A stretch of 64,000 bases of DNA from Chitinophaga sp. E66 (GTDB lineage: Bacteria > Bacteroidota > Bacteroidia > Chitinophagales > Chitinophagaceae): positions 4,402,001-4,466,000 of the forward strand of contig CP079103.1 in NCBI GenBank assembly GCA_019285755.1, given 5' to 3'. The position numbers and the translations under genes were made by a program. The notes beneath the pieces were generated by a model, which saw only the letters and a list, made by a program, of their open reading frames with translations, was not told where the DNA came from and ran no database searches. Below are positions 48,922-58,688 of this stretch, piece by piece (positions within the stretch are counted from its first letter, which is position 1; each line of letters starts with the position of its first letter).

Positions 48922-49293
48922 TTAACTGGAACAGGGGTTGTAAATCAACCCGATTATATTTCCCCAGGGGTCAAGTACCGTGGCCACTTCGATGGGGCCA
49001 CCCACGTTTCTTGGCTCCGAGCGTGACGTTGCGCCCTGTGAAATGAGGAAATCATATGCTTCGCGGACGTTCTCCACGCCCCAGTATGTTTCCACGGCGC
49101 CGTTTCCGGGATGCGATTCGCCGGGCGCCAGCGGTTGGATGCCCAGTTCATAGCCGCCGATTTCAAAGCCAACATAAAATGGCTCATCGAAATAAGGTTC
49201 TGTCTGAAAAGCCTTCTGATACCATTCTTTACCTGCCGGCACGTCTGGCACGCGGTATATAACGGTCCGCAGACCTGCAAATCTTCTATCCAT
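48922..49293 (-). CDS. VOC-fold (glyoxalase/bleomycin resistance type) protein
   Basis: 123 residues, intact. FAGLRTVIYRVPDVPAGKEW starts the first beta-alpha-beta-beta-beta unit; GNGAVETYWGVENVREAYDF and VATVLDPWGNIIGLIYNP form the second. Metal-ligand positions are not clearly conserved, so it is more likely a binding protein or an uncharacterised enzyme than glyoxalase I. Confidence 0.85.
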   Translation of the reverse strand: MDRRFAGLRTVIYRVPDVPAGKEWYQKAFQTEPYFDEPFYVGFEIGGYELGIQPLAPGESHPGNGAVETYWGVENVREAYDFLISQGATSRSEPRNVGGPIEVATVLDPWGNIIGLIYNPCSS

Positions 49294-49445
49294 GTTTTCC
49301 TGTTTGTCATCAAGTTACAAACCTTTCCATTCCCGTCCTTTTTGAAAAAATTAACATTTCATCTCATATCCCCTACCATCCTGCCTTTCCGGTTATTTTC
49401 GAAAATATTTTCCACATGGATTGACGTGCGTATTGCGTGAGGCCG

Positions 49446-49453
49446 TAATTTTG
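49446..49453 (+). promoter_or_regulatory. -7 element before the second TetR gene
   Basis: TAATTTTG, 52 bases before the start codon. A TTG lies 22 bases upstream, somewhat far. Confidence 0.4.
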
Positions 49454-49504
49454 TAGCATAACCCGTTCCTCCCCTTCGATTCATTCTTTTAAACCAAAAA
49501 GAAC

Positions 49505-50131
49505 ATGGAAAAACAATCCATTCGCGATGCGTACAAGCGTTATTGGCTTGAAAATGGCCAGGCGCCTGTTTCTGTTTTCGCACTCTGCAAAATCCTCGAT
49601 GTGCCGGAGGCGGAATTCTATCAGTTTTACAGCAACTTCGAAGCCCTGGAGGCAGACATCTGGCTGGATGTGTTCCAACGCACTGTAGACCAGCTGCAAA
49701 CCGACGAAACGTACCTGCAGTATTCCTCCCGGGAAAAACTCCTCGCTTTTTACTTCCTCTGGGTCCAGCGCCTGAAAGACGACCGCAGCTACATCCTGCA
49801 GCAATACCGTCGTTCCCAGATACCGCTAAGCCAGCTGGGGCAGTTGTCGGCTTTCAAGAAGGCGTTTTATGACTATGCATCCGGCCTGATCAAGGAAGGC
49901 TACCTGACCTCCGAGATCAAGGAGCGAAAGTATATTTCCGACCAATATGTGCACGGCTTCTGGGTACAGGCCCTGTTTGTGCTCAAATACTGGATCGGCG
50001 ACCGGAGCGAGCAATTCGAACTGACGGACGCGGCCATTGAAAAAGCCGTGAACCTCAGCTTTGAGCTGATCCACAGTAACACGATCGACAGCCTGCTCGA
50101 CTTCGGTAAATTCATGTTCACCCGGAAATAG
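49505..50131 (+). CDS. TetR-type regulator linked to an ABC1 kinase
   Basis: 208 residues, intact. Short HTH region (SVFALCKILDVPEAEFYQFY) followed by a long helical C domain (DDRSYILQQYRRSQIPLSQL, DQYVHGFWVQALFVLKYWIG). The first HTH helix is atypical, so DNA contact is uncertain. It stops 8 bases before the ABC1 kinase gene; the two genes are presumably one functional unit. Confidence 0.8.
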   Translation: MEKQSIRDAYKRYWLENGQAPVSVFALCKILDVPEAEFYQFYSNFEALEADIWLDVFQRTVDQLQTDETYLQYSSREKLLAFYFLWVQRLKDDRSYILQQYRRSQIPLSQLGQLSAFKKAFYDYASGLIKEGYLTSEIKERKYISDQYVHGFWVQALFVLKYWIGDRSEQFELTDAAIEKAVNLSFELIHSNTIDSLLDFGKFMFTRK

Positions 50132-50139
50132 CGACCGCC

Positions 50140-51476
50140 ATGAAAGAACAACAACACCTCCCCACCGGCAAAGTGGAGCGGGCCGGCCGCTTCGTGACCA
50201 CCGGGCTCAAAGTGGGCTCTAATTATATCAAGCACTACACCCGCAAGCTCATGGACCCCTCGGTCAGCAAGGAGCAACTGCATCACGATAACGCGGAAGA
50301 CATTTACGACACGCTCAGCCAGCTCAAAGGCAGCGCCCTGAAAGTAGCGCAGATGCTCAGTATGGACCGTGGCATGCTGCCTAAAGCCTATTCCGACAAA
50401 TTCGCCATGAGCCAATACAGCGCTCCCCGCTTTCCGGGCCGCTGGTTGTCAACACCTTCGTCAAAACCCTCGGGCAAACGCCCTCCCAGTTATACGACAA
50501 GTTCGAACTGAAAGCCAGCAATGCGGCCTCTATCGGACAGGTTCACCGGGCGGAGAAAACGGCAAACAACTCGCCGTAAAGATCCAATACCCCGGCGTGG
50601 CCAGCAGCGTAAAATCCGACCTGCGCATCGTAAAGCCCTTCGCCGTGAGGATCGTGGGAATGAACGAAGTGGATATGGACAAGTATTTCGAAGAAATCGA
50701 ATCCAAACTGCTGGAAGAGACCGACTATAAACTGGAGCTTCGCCGCTCCCGGGAGCTCAGCGCCCACTGCGCCCATATTCCCAACCTCGTGTTCCCGGAA
50801 TATTACCCGGAAATGTCGTCTGACCGGATCATCACCATGGACTGGCTACAGGAAAACACCTGAAAGAATTCCTGCTCACCAACCCTTCCCAGGAAGTCCG
50901 TAACAAGATCGGGCAGGCGCTGTGGGACTTTTATCAATTCCGGTACACCACCTGCGGACCGTCCACGCAGATCCTCATCCCGGTAACTTCCTCCTGCGGG
51001 AAGACGGAACGGTCGGCATCTTCGATTTCGGTTGTGTAAAAGAGATCCCGGAAGACTTTTACGTCAATTACTTCCATCTCACCGATAAAGATATCCTGGC
51101 AGATGAGACCCGCCGCAGGCAGATCTATGCGCAACTGGAGATGATCCACCCGAGCGACACCGAGGAAGATATCGTGTTTTTCTCCGGCCTGTTCCAGGAG
51201 ATGATCCGCATGCTAACGCTCCCCTTTACCGTAGCGCATTTCGACTTCGGCGACGAAGCCTATTTCAATGAGATATACGCCTATATGGATTACCTCTACA
51301 ACCTGAAGGAAGTACGCGACTCAAAAGTGGCGCGCGGCAGCCGGCATTCGCTGTACATTAACCGCACGTACTTTGGCTTGTATTCCCTCCTCAGCGATCT
51401 GAAAGCGCAGGTCAACACCAGCCGCGAAAGGATCGAAGAACTGGGCAGGCAGGAATGGAATTCCGATCTGCGTTAG
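50140..51476 (+). CDS. ABC1/UbiB-family atypical kinase
   Basis: Protein-kinase-like ATPase of the AarF/UbiB/ADCK type, which supports isoprenoid quinone and lipid pathways. Landmarks: KGSALKVAQMLSMDRGMLP (the usual KxGQ reads KVAQ), SNAASIGQVHRAEK (Ala-rich loop), EETDYKLELRRSREL, VHADPHPGNFLLREDG and GIFDFGCVKEIPED. Breaks near 50435, 50558, 50863 and 50940. About 447 residues. No terminal membrane helices. It is 50 bases from the three-gene prenyl cluster on the other strand, which may or may not be relevant. Confidence 0.88.
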
Positions 51477-51494
51477 ATTTTATTACAACCTTTT

Positions 51495-51522
51495 AAAAGG
51501 CTTCCCGATGGGGAAGCCTTTT
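51495..51522. terminator. Bidirectional terminator
   Basis: 12-bp stem AAAAGGCTTCCC / GGGAAGCCTTTT with loop GATG, between the converging ABC1 kinase gene and the DxDDT protein gene. Confidence 0.88.
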
Positions 51523-51526
51523 CTAT

Positions 51527-52664
51527 TTACGGTCGTTCGTTTCGCAGGAGATGATGTTGGAGAAGAAGTACTTTGTTATACGCCGGGCAGCGATAATAGT
51601 AACTGATGAGATGATTACCGGAGAACGTCTTCTTCCCGAAATCCGGCAGCAGGGAGTTGAAGCCCGCCACGAAGAACACGAAATCCCCATCCGTCTCCAC
51701 TTTCGACAGGTCTATTTCCGGAGCGGGGCGCCCAGCCACAGGAGCGCCGTAGACAGGATAACCCGGTCCATATCATCATTTGCGGCGGCCAGTAAAGCGT
51801 TGGCATCAGTGATCAATTGCGCACGGTGCTGCGACAGTTCCGGAACGGGATAGCGGTGAATCAACCGGGCGAAGTGATAGATAAGTACGGGAGAACGCGC
51901 GTAATGCGGGGAAATGTAGGCGGGGTGGGTCATGTACTCGCGGTTGCGGATGAAGCTATCCAACAGCTGGACCGTGGCACTGTCGAACCGGGAGTCTGCC
52001 ATGTTGTAATGCTGCATAAAATATAACGTATTCGCTAATACGCAGGCATCAAAATCGATGGGCATGCTTTTACCGAACCAGGTGGAATAGGCCGGAATGT
52101 CGCGGTACTTTTTGAAAGTATTGCGGATGCCGTAGCTCACCGTGTTGGCATGTTGTTCCATGAGGCGCTTGGTGGCCCGGGCGGTAGCCGAATCCGCTTC
52201 CATGGCCAGCAAGAGGATCGATGTATCGTCGATATCATCAGGTAATGAGTGCCATTTCTTAAACATATTCAGGAAACCGGAATTCGGGAATACCATACTG
52301 GGGTTGGTCTTCCAGAAGTTGTAGGTGCTACGGCCGGATTTGTGACGGAACTTCGGGAAGGAAGTGACCGCCAGTTCCCGGATCTGCCGGCAGCGGGCAC
52401 TGTCTGTTCCGGTGAAGCGGCCCTGCAGCTCCCCAGCGTCATGGCGATGAGGCCGGTGAAGAATACGTTGTTATCGTGTTTCATTTTTCCCCGTGGACTG
52501 CCATAATATCTGTGGCAGGGGAACATGCCGGTGTAATAGAAACTATCCTGCTGGCATTGCTCCGCGGCGATGGCGGAAAGCATACGCGTTGCGAACGTGT
52601 CTTGCTGGGCGTTGGCATGGAAGGATATAATGAATATGAGGAATGCTGTAAAGCGGAATTTCAT
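51527..52664 (-). CDS. Exported helical protein with a DxDDT (class II terpene cyclase-like) motif
   Basis: Start MKFRFTAFLIFIISFHANAQ, a typical signal peptide. The mature part is mostly helical: HDNNVFFTGLIAMTLGEL, STYNFWKTNPSMVFPNSGFL, then LPDDIDDTSILLLAMEA. DIDDT fits the DxDDTA acid motif of squalene-hopene and copalyl-type cyclases, and FDACVLANTLYFMQHYN plus YYSxPY-like RSPVLIYHFARLIHRYP resemble alpha/alpha-toroid repeats. Breaks near 52430 and 51715. About 380 residues, a half-size cyclase. Its position after a prenyltransferase and a squalene synthase-like gene supports a terpenoid role. It overlaps the previous gene by ATGA. A chance motif in another toroid family remains possible. 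Confidence 0.6.
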
Positions 52665-53684
52665 GCGGGGATGGGTTTGGTGGAGGATGACAGTCGCCGG
52701 CCTTCGCGGCATTTCCGGAACGTGAACCGCATGCAGTGCCAGATATTGGCGGGCTTCTCCATATCTACGATCAGCGCTTTCCGGGAGGCTTTTCAGGTCG
52801 GGGAGTTTCGGCGCATCGCCCTGAACGCGGCGTAGCTGGGACACGGCCATATCGCTGAACGAGCAGATCGCCATCATGTTGAGGAGGAATGCCCGTTTGC
52901 GGGATTCCGGCAGGGGCATCCCCATAATGATGCGCATCATTTCGTTTACCTGTGCGCTCAGAAATGCGTGGAACGCGTGGGCGTCCGCCATGCGGTTGGG
53001 AAGGGTTTGCGCGTTATGTTGTAAGTCTTTCCAGACATCAAAAGATCGTTCGTCAGCTGGATAATGCCGCCGATGCGGTACCAGCATTCGCGTTCTGCTT
53101 CAGAAGCGTCGTGATCGAGGTAGAAATGGCAGAGCAAAACGGCAAATCCGCCTTTGGCCAGCGTGATACGTAGCAGTTCTGCTTCTGACATGGGCTCCGG
53201 CCGGGTCTGGGCGGCCGAGTCTACCTGTGCCTGGAAGAGGCCGCGGGCAGCCTGGTCGTATGCCGCGCGGTCGCGAACGAAGTTCCGCAGTGCCAGGTGG
53301 CAATGCAGGAACATCTTTTCCTCTATACGAACGGGATGGAAATTCTCGGGGTGAAGGAAATCGTATCGAGCGCTTCCGGCGACAGTTCGTTGCGGTCTAT
53401 GAAATCGTCGAACGCGCCGCTGCAGATGAAGTATTGGATCAGGCGTTCCTTTTCTTCCGGGGTGCTTTCCCGGCCGCGGAGAGCGTTGAAGGCGTCGATG
53501 ATCATGGGCTGGTAGATGCTGTAGCTGACGATCACTTTCATACGGGCTTCCTCCGGCATGCGCCCGCCGAACTGCGCCTCCAGCCGTTGGAGGAGCGCTT
53601 CCGCCCGGGGGCCTCCTTCTTCCGTTCAGACATGATCTTCATGACCCTTGCCGCTACGCTTCCGCCAAACTGCAATACGTTCAT
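52661..53684 (-). CDS. Squalene/phytoene synthase-like protein
   Basis: All-helical trans-isoprenyl synthase fold inferred from two acidic motifs: YFICSGAFDDFIDRNELS (DDxxD) and IIQLTNDLFDVWKDLQHNAQ (NDxxDxxxD), the latter followed by TLPNRM, which parallels TNxxRDxxED...LP of squalene and phytoene synthases. Start MNVLQFGGSVAARVMKIMSE at 53684, 10 bases after the UbiA stop. Breaks near 53610, 53370 and 53045. About 340 residues. The 3-prime end is unclear: one frame stops in an ATGA overlap with the next gene; the written frame runs into it. Confidence 0.65.
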
Positions 53685-53694
53685 ACTAGCGTTT

Positions 53695-54629
53695 TCACAG
53701 GATCATAAACTGGATGAATAACATCGACAGGATGCCCGTCAGCATCACCAGCTTTATCCGGTACTGAGGCGATGGTAATCCTGCACCGCCCGCGCACCAA
53801 ATACCTTTGTCAGGATCCACCCCAGGGAAGGATGATAAGGCAAATGGAGTACAGCGACAGCATGGAGGTACCTCCTTCCCTGGCCCAGAGCAAAGGTTGC
53901 AATGCGGCCAGCACGCCAATGAGGCTGAATAATGCGCCGGCTACGATCCAGTGGGCCGTGCGTGCGCCGAGCACGATAGGCATGGTACGGCCACCGTATT
54001 GACGGTCGCCCTCCACATCTTCGAGGTCCTTCACCAGTTCACGGGCAAAGGAAAGGATGAAAGCGAAGCCGGTATATAATACGGTATAAATGGTGATGTA
54101 CCGGAGCGTTTCGGGAAAAACACCGGGGTGTGGCTTTCCGCCAGCGTAAGCACCGGCATGGCGGATGCGGAAATCCCCGCTACCAGGATATTCCCGATAA
54201 GAAATTGCTTTTTAAAGAAGGCGGAATAGCAATACAGCAGCACGATACAGGCGAGGATGCAGAATAAAGGCGCCCATCCGCCCAGCTGCCAGCTTACGAT
54301 ACCGGCCAGCGCCGCCGCCAATACGTTCATCAGGATATAAACGAAAATTGCCCCACCCCGGCTGATCCCACGGGTAATAAATACTTTCTCGGGCTTGTTG
54401 ACCGTGTCAATCCCAGGTCAAAATAATCATTGATGACATAACCGGCCGCTGCTACCAACATGTACGCCGCCGCGATCATCAGGAACTCCGTTACGCCAAC
54501 CTGCGGCTCCAGCCCGGCTGAACGCAGTAAAGGGCTGATCACACAATACTGGAAGAGCCACTGCGTCAGGAATATAATGACGAGGTTAGGCCATCGAATC
54601 AACTTAAAAAACAAAATACAGGAATTCAT
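53695..54629 (-). CDS. UbiA-family prenyltransferase
   Basis: Intramembrane aromatic or glycerol prenyltransferase with eight to nine helices. First Asp-rich motif GYVINDYFDLGIDTVNKPEK (NDxxDxxxD); second motif KDLEDVEGDRQYGGRTMPIV (DxxxD). Start MNSCILFFKLIRWPNLVIIF. Breaks near 54405, 54110 and 53825. About 313 residues. First gene of a compact three-gene operon. Substrate not evident: candidates are an aromatic acceptor, glycerol phosphate, or a cyclisation reaction as seen in UbiA-type terpene synthases. Confidence 0.85.
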
Positions 54630-54852
54630 ACTACAGGTGATAAATTATAGGTCTGGTCTTGCTGAAGCTTACCGTTAAGCGCACTTTGCGCTCAATGCTA
54701 GTCCGTTGCAGGTGTATCTATTCACATCCGGCCGAAAATTACTCAATCCCTATCATCTATACAACAATCTAACCTCCGCCTGGTTTTTTCCCCGGTGGAA
54801 TATTTGGTGGAAGGCAGGTTTACTGCTGTTTTAAATCTGGCGATTACCACCG

Positions 54853-54860
54853 TATTTTTG
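54853..54860 (+). promoter_or_regulatory. -7 element just before the GNAT gene
   Basis: TATTTTTG, 4 bases before the ATG, with a T-rich -33 region. It predicts a leaderless or nearly leaderless mRNA. Confidence 0.55.
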
Positions 54861-54864
54861 CAGC

Positions 54865-55550
54865 ATGCAAAGCCCGACCGACCTGAATATACTCGATAAC
54901 CCTGCATGGCACGCCCTGACGGGGCCGCAGGCGCACCTGTCTAAGGTAACCGCCGCCGCTGGGCGATATTTCCCGAGGTGGTCCCCTTTGCGGCGGTTTC
55001 CCGTCCGGATGAGGATAGCGCCCGGCAACTGGACGGGCTCCTCCTGCCGGAGGAAGCCTTCTTCCTGATCGGCGAACTGCCGCCACTGCTTCCCAACTGG
55101 CGCATCCGCTCACAACTGCCCTGCCTGCAGATGGTCAGCCAACAGCCCCTCGATCCCCCGACCCTTCCCTCTCTATCCTTGACCTTACGCCAGACGACGC
55201 TGCGGAGATGTATGCCCTCGTTCAGCTGGTGCAACCCGGCTATTTCATGCCCGAAACTTACCGGATGGGGCGCTATACCGGCATCCGCCACGAAGGGCAA
55301 TTGGTCGCCATCGCTGGGGAACGTATGCGGCTCAATGGCCTTACTGAGCTGAGCGCCATCTGCACTCACCCCGATTTTACCGGCCGGGGTATGCCGGGCA
55401 GCTTATAGCGGGACTGGTGAACCGCCAGCGCCAGCAGGAGTTACCCCATTCTTACATGTGGCCCGGCACAATGAGCGGGCCATACGATTATATGAAAAAC
55501 TGGGGTTTGCTACCCGCCGGGAAATCACCTTCCACCTGCTGGACCGGTGA
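54865..55550 (+). CDS. GNAT-family acetyltransferase
   Basis: Start MQSPTDLNILDNPAWHALTG. The C-terminal half has FR47-type GNAT landmarks: GQLVAIAGERMRLNGLTELS, AICTHPDFTGRGYAGQLIAG (acetyl-CoA loop GRGYAG) and HVARHNERAIRLYEKLGFAT. Frames break near 54975, 55175, 55393 and 55443. About 229 residues. 112 bases upstream of the peptide/MNIO pair in the same direction; a role in tailoring the peptide is possible but unproven. Confidence 0.85.
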
Positions 55551-55662
55551 AATGTTAAGAAATCATGCCGGCTGTAACCTTCTTTCACCCACCGCCGTTC
55601 TAACATCGTAACTGGTGCCGTTGTATCCCGAGGTTAAAGCTCACTATTCTAAAACACGTAAC

Positions 55663-55836
55663 ATGAAACTGCCCAAAATTCTTATCGGCGCCATCGCCGC
55701 CGGCATTGCGATCCAAACGCTCCCCTCCTGCTCTAAAGACAAGGAACTGACGCCTCAACAGAAAGAGGAAGCCATGAAGAAAGAAATGGAAAAGAAGAGA
55801 AACACCGAGCCTTGCCCCGGATGCGGCATGGGCTGA
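55663..55836 (+). CDS. 57-residue lipoprotein-like peptide, candidate RiPP precursor
   Basis: Intact. Residues 1-22 form a hydrophobic signal (MKLPKILIGAIAAGIAIQTL, then PS), with Cys23 in a lipobox-like LPSC. Residues 24-49 are highly charged and helical (QQKEEAMKKEMEKKR). Residues 49-57 read EPCPGCGMG, with Cys51 and Cys54 in CxxC. The stop TGA shares its A with the ATG of the DUF692/MNIO gene, so the two are translationally coupled. MNIO enzymes are known to modify Cys in small precursors (methanobactin, TglA, bufferins), which makes CPGCGMG the likely core. A plain small lipoprotein is the alternative. Confidence 0.7.
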   Translation: MKLPKILIGAIAAGIAIQTLPSCSKDKELTPQQKEEAMKKEMEKKRNTEPCPGCGMG

Positions 55837-56984
55837 TGCTAACCTTCAATCCTCCTGCCCTTGCCCCATTTACGCTCTACCGTAGCCTGTAACCTCGATC
55901 CCCATTTGCTGGGAGCCTGTCTTCCCTGTTCGAATCCGGCGAAGTTGATGCCGTTGAATGGTCGTTTGACGCGCTCCACAGCGTCCGGAAGTTCCCGACT
56001 GGTTTCAGCAACTGATCGGCTCCTTCAGTGAAGGCGACCGCCTCATAGGCCATGGTATCTTCTTTTCTTTATTCTCCGGGAAATGGCTTCCGCAGCAGGA
56101 CACCTGGTTGCGGGAACTATCTGCCGCCTCCAATCGTTATCGTTTCGATCATATCACCGAGCATTTCGGGTTTATGACCGGGCAGGACTTCCATCACGGA
56201 GCGCCGTTAAACATTCCTTACACAGCCAGCACATTGCGCATCGGGCGGGACCGTCTGCTGCGGATCGCCGATGCCTGCGGGAGGCCTGTTGGATTAGAGA
56301 ACCTGGCATTCGCCTATTCGGCGGATGAGGTACGCCGGCATGGTGAATTCCTCGACCGGTTGCTGGAACCTGTAAATGGATTTCTCATCCTGGACCTGCA
56401 TAACCTGTATTGCCAGGTAGAGAACTTTGGGATGGACTTTGAAACGCTATCCGCCATGCACCCCTGCACCGCGTTCGTGAGATCCACATCTCTGGCGGCA
56501 GCTGGGAGCCTACGGCAGACGGCGCCCACAACATCCGCCGGGATACTCACGATGACGCCGTCCCCGAGAAAGTGTTCCATTACCCGGAACAGATCATCCC
56601 CGTTGTCCGCATCTGCGCTATGTAGTGATGGAGCAGCTCGGCGCGGGCCTGCAAACGGAAGCCAGCAAAGCCGCTTTCCGGGCAGACTTCAGGCGGATGG
56701 CGGAGATCGCCGCGGCATGGAACAACCCGGCATTCGATGAATCTATCCATCCGTTTACCCCACCGACCATCCGGCCGACAGGAACGCCGGCCGAAGACCT
56801 GGAGCTGCATCAGCAGCAACTGGAATTATCTTCCATCCTGGAGCGGTCCGTTTCGCTGGAAGCGGCGCAACAGGCGCTTGGGAACTCCTCCCTCGCCCGG
56901 AGCGACTGGCAATTGGAGCGATGGTCGCCCTATATGTTAGAGACCGCTATAGGCATTGCGCAGAAGTGGATGAAACGAGATTAA
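55836..56984 (+). CDS. DUF692/MNIO-type multinuclear iron oxidase
   Basis: TIM-barrel family of MbnB, TglH and related RiPP enzymes. Landmarks in order: ACNLDPHLLGACLPLFESGE, VDAVEWSFD, IGHGIFFSL, DHITEHFGFMTG, GRPVGLENLAFAYS, FLILDLHNLYCQVE, VREIHISGGSWEP and RRDTHDDAVPEKVF. The His/Glu/Asp positions (EHFG, LENL, DLHN, HISG, DTHDD) fit the iron-binding set. The frame is disturbed in the first 20 codons and near 55965, 56000, 56465 and 56600. About 385 residues, some 100 longer than a bare MNIO domain; the extension runs from RYVVMEQLGAGLQTEASKAA to the end. No separate partner protein (TglI/BufC type) is adjacent. Confidence 0.82.
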
Positions 56985-57023
56985 AAGCAAAACGCCGCAT
57001 CATACATGCGGCGTTTTGCTTTT
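56983..57023. terminator. Bidirectional terminator after the MNIO gene
   Basis: 18-bp perfect stem (56983-57000 with 57006-57023), loop CATAC, A-run and T-run on the two sides. Confidence 0.9.
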
Positions 57024-57039
57024 ATTTTGACTTACAGCA

Positions 57040-58516
57040 TTAATCTATAAATTCCAGGAGGAAGATCTTTCCTTTGTTATTCCAGCCATACACCACGTCT
57101 CCCACCACGCCTACGTGCTCCATTGACAAGTTCAGATTATCAGTCATCACTAATCGCCAGGGAATGGTTGCTGCCGGATTATATTCCCACATCCGTTCGT
57201 TCACCATAAAATAGCCTTTCCCCTTAAACGCGAATGCCGGTGTTTTAGTCAATATGCCCATTTTAGCATCCGGGATCTCGGGTAATTCGGTGACCGTTCC
57301 GCCGGTTCCGTTCGGCGTGAATTTATGCATGAATTTCCTCACCGGCGGTTGTCCTGCCTTGAAAGAAGGCCCGATGATCACATCATTACCTAACACCACT
57401 GCACCGCCCAGGTTAATTTGGCTATAGAAAGCATCTACGGCTTTCGTCCAGCTGCCGTTGTTTGCCGGGTTGAAAGCATACAGCGCTTTATTATCATCCT
57501 CCGAAGCGGCAAACATCTGGGCCCCTACAGTAAACGCGATCCCTAATGCTGCGTGCGTTCCGGGGATAGGTGCTACGGGCGTAAATGTTTTGGCCATGGG
57601 ATCAAACTGCCACCATTTGCCATAATTATCGGCGTGCAGACTGTTCCCGAAATACACTTTATTTCCTAATACCGCCGGCACTGCATCCTGTAACGTAACC
57701 GGGAGCTTACCGTCGATGGCCTCTGCCTGCCATCCGCTATCCGGACGGGCAGGGTTATACATAAAATAATATTGGCTTACGGGCGTGCCTCCGATCGCTG
57801 TAAAACCCCAGAATAACTTACCATCGAAAACAAAAGAGAATCCGCCTGGGAATATGCTTACGTTCTGTGAATTGGGGATATTAACCGTAACCGCATTCCA
57901 TTTTGCATTTTTGCCTGTTTTAGTAACAGTGAATTCCACAGCAGATTCGAACTGTTTACCACCGCCTTCTATAACGATTTTGTGCTTAGTGAGTGCCGTA
58001 TTATAGGGTACGATGAATTTGATCTGGCTGGCGGTGGACGATTTCACTTCGCCTTCAACACCATTGAGCTTCACTTTCGGAGAAAGGGGAAATCGGCTCC
58101 ATTGATGGTCACCTCCGTTCCGGAAGGCCCTTGCAGGGGCGTAAAGTCCGCGATCCCGGTGGGTAAGGGATCCACCGTGAAGTTGGTGGTTGTTACCGTC
58201 GGTTTATTCTTGATGATCAGGCTGATTTTCCCGGTGGTGGCTGTTGCAGGGACATCGAATTTGAGCGTGGTGGCAGTTGCCGACTTTACCACTACCTGCA
58301 GATTATTCAATTTCAGCTCATTGTCAGGGATGTTGGTGGAAAAATTCTTTCCTGTGATGGTCACTTCGGTACCTGGCGTACCATGACCCGGTGTAAAGCC
58401 GGTTATTTCCGGCGCGGGGTATTGTTCAGATCGATTTCAATCTTGTCCTTTTTCTTACAGGACATAATGGTGGTCAACAATACAGTGCATAGCACAAGCA
58501 AATGGTTTCGCTTCAT
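57040..58516 (-). CDS. IPT/TIG-domain lipoprotein with kelch-like propeller
   Basis: Start MKRNHLLVLCTVLLTTIMSC, lipobox TIMSC followed by KKK. Two IPT/TIG Ig-like domains: PGTEVTITGKNFSTNIPDNE and PSGTEVTINGADF. The C half (QNVSIFPGGFSFVFDGKLFW, LGNKVYFGNSLHADNYGKWW, WTKAVDAFYSQINLGGAVVL) reads as a kelch-type beta-propeller. Breaks near 58415 and 58085. About 492 residues. Such proteins in this phylum are surface lipoproteins often near carbohydrate-use or signalling loci; no partner genes are adjacent here. Confidence 0.8.
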
Positions 58517-58688
58517 GTTTGAGGTTTTTGGTTTGGGGCGCTCTTCAGTTTTGTCAGCATCTAAAGAATAGCAGTCCCCGGATGTAGGAACTGCTATGCT
58601 GCGTTGCAAAATTACTCATTTAAACGGCAATACCTTCAAATTATTATAACCGGTTACATAAACTGACGGATGAGTCCGCGGAATATCA

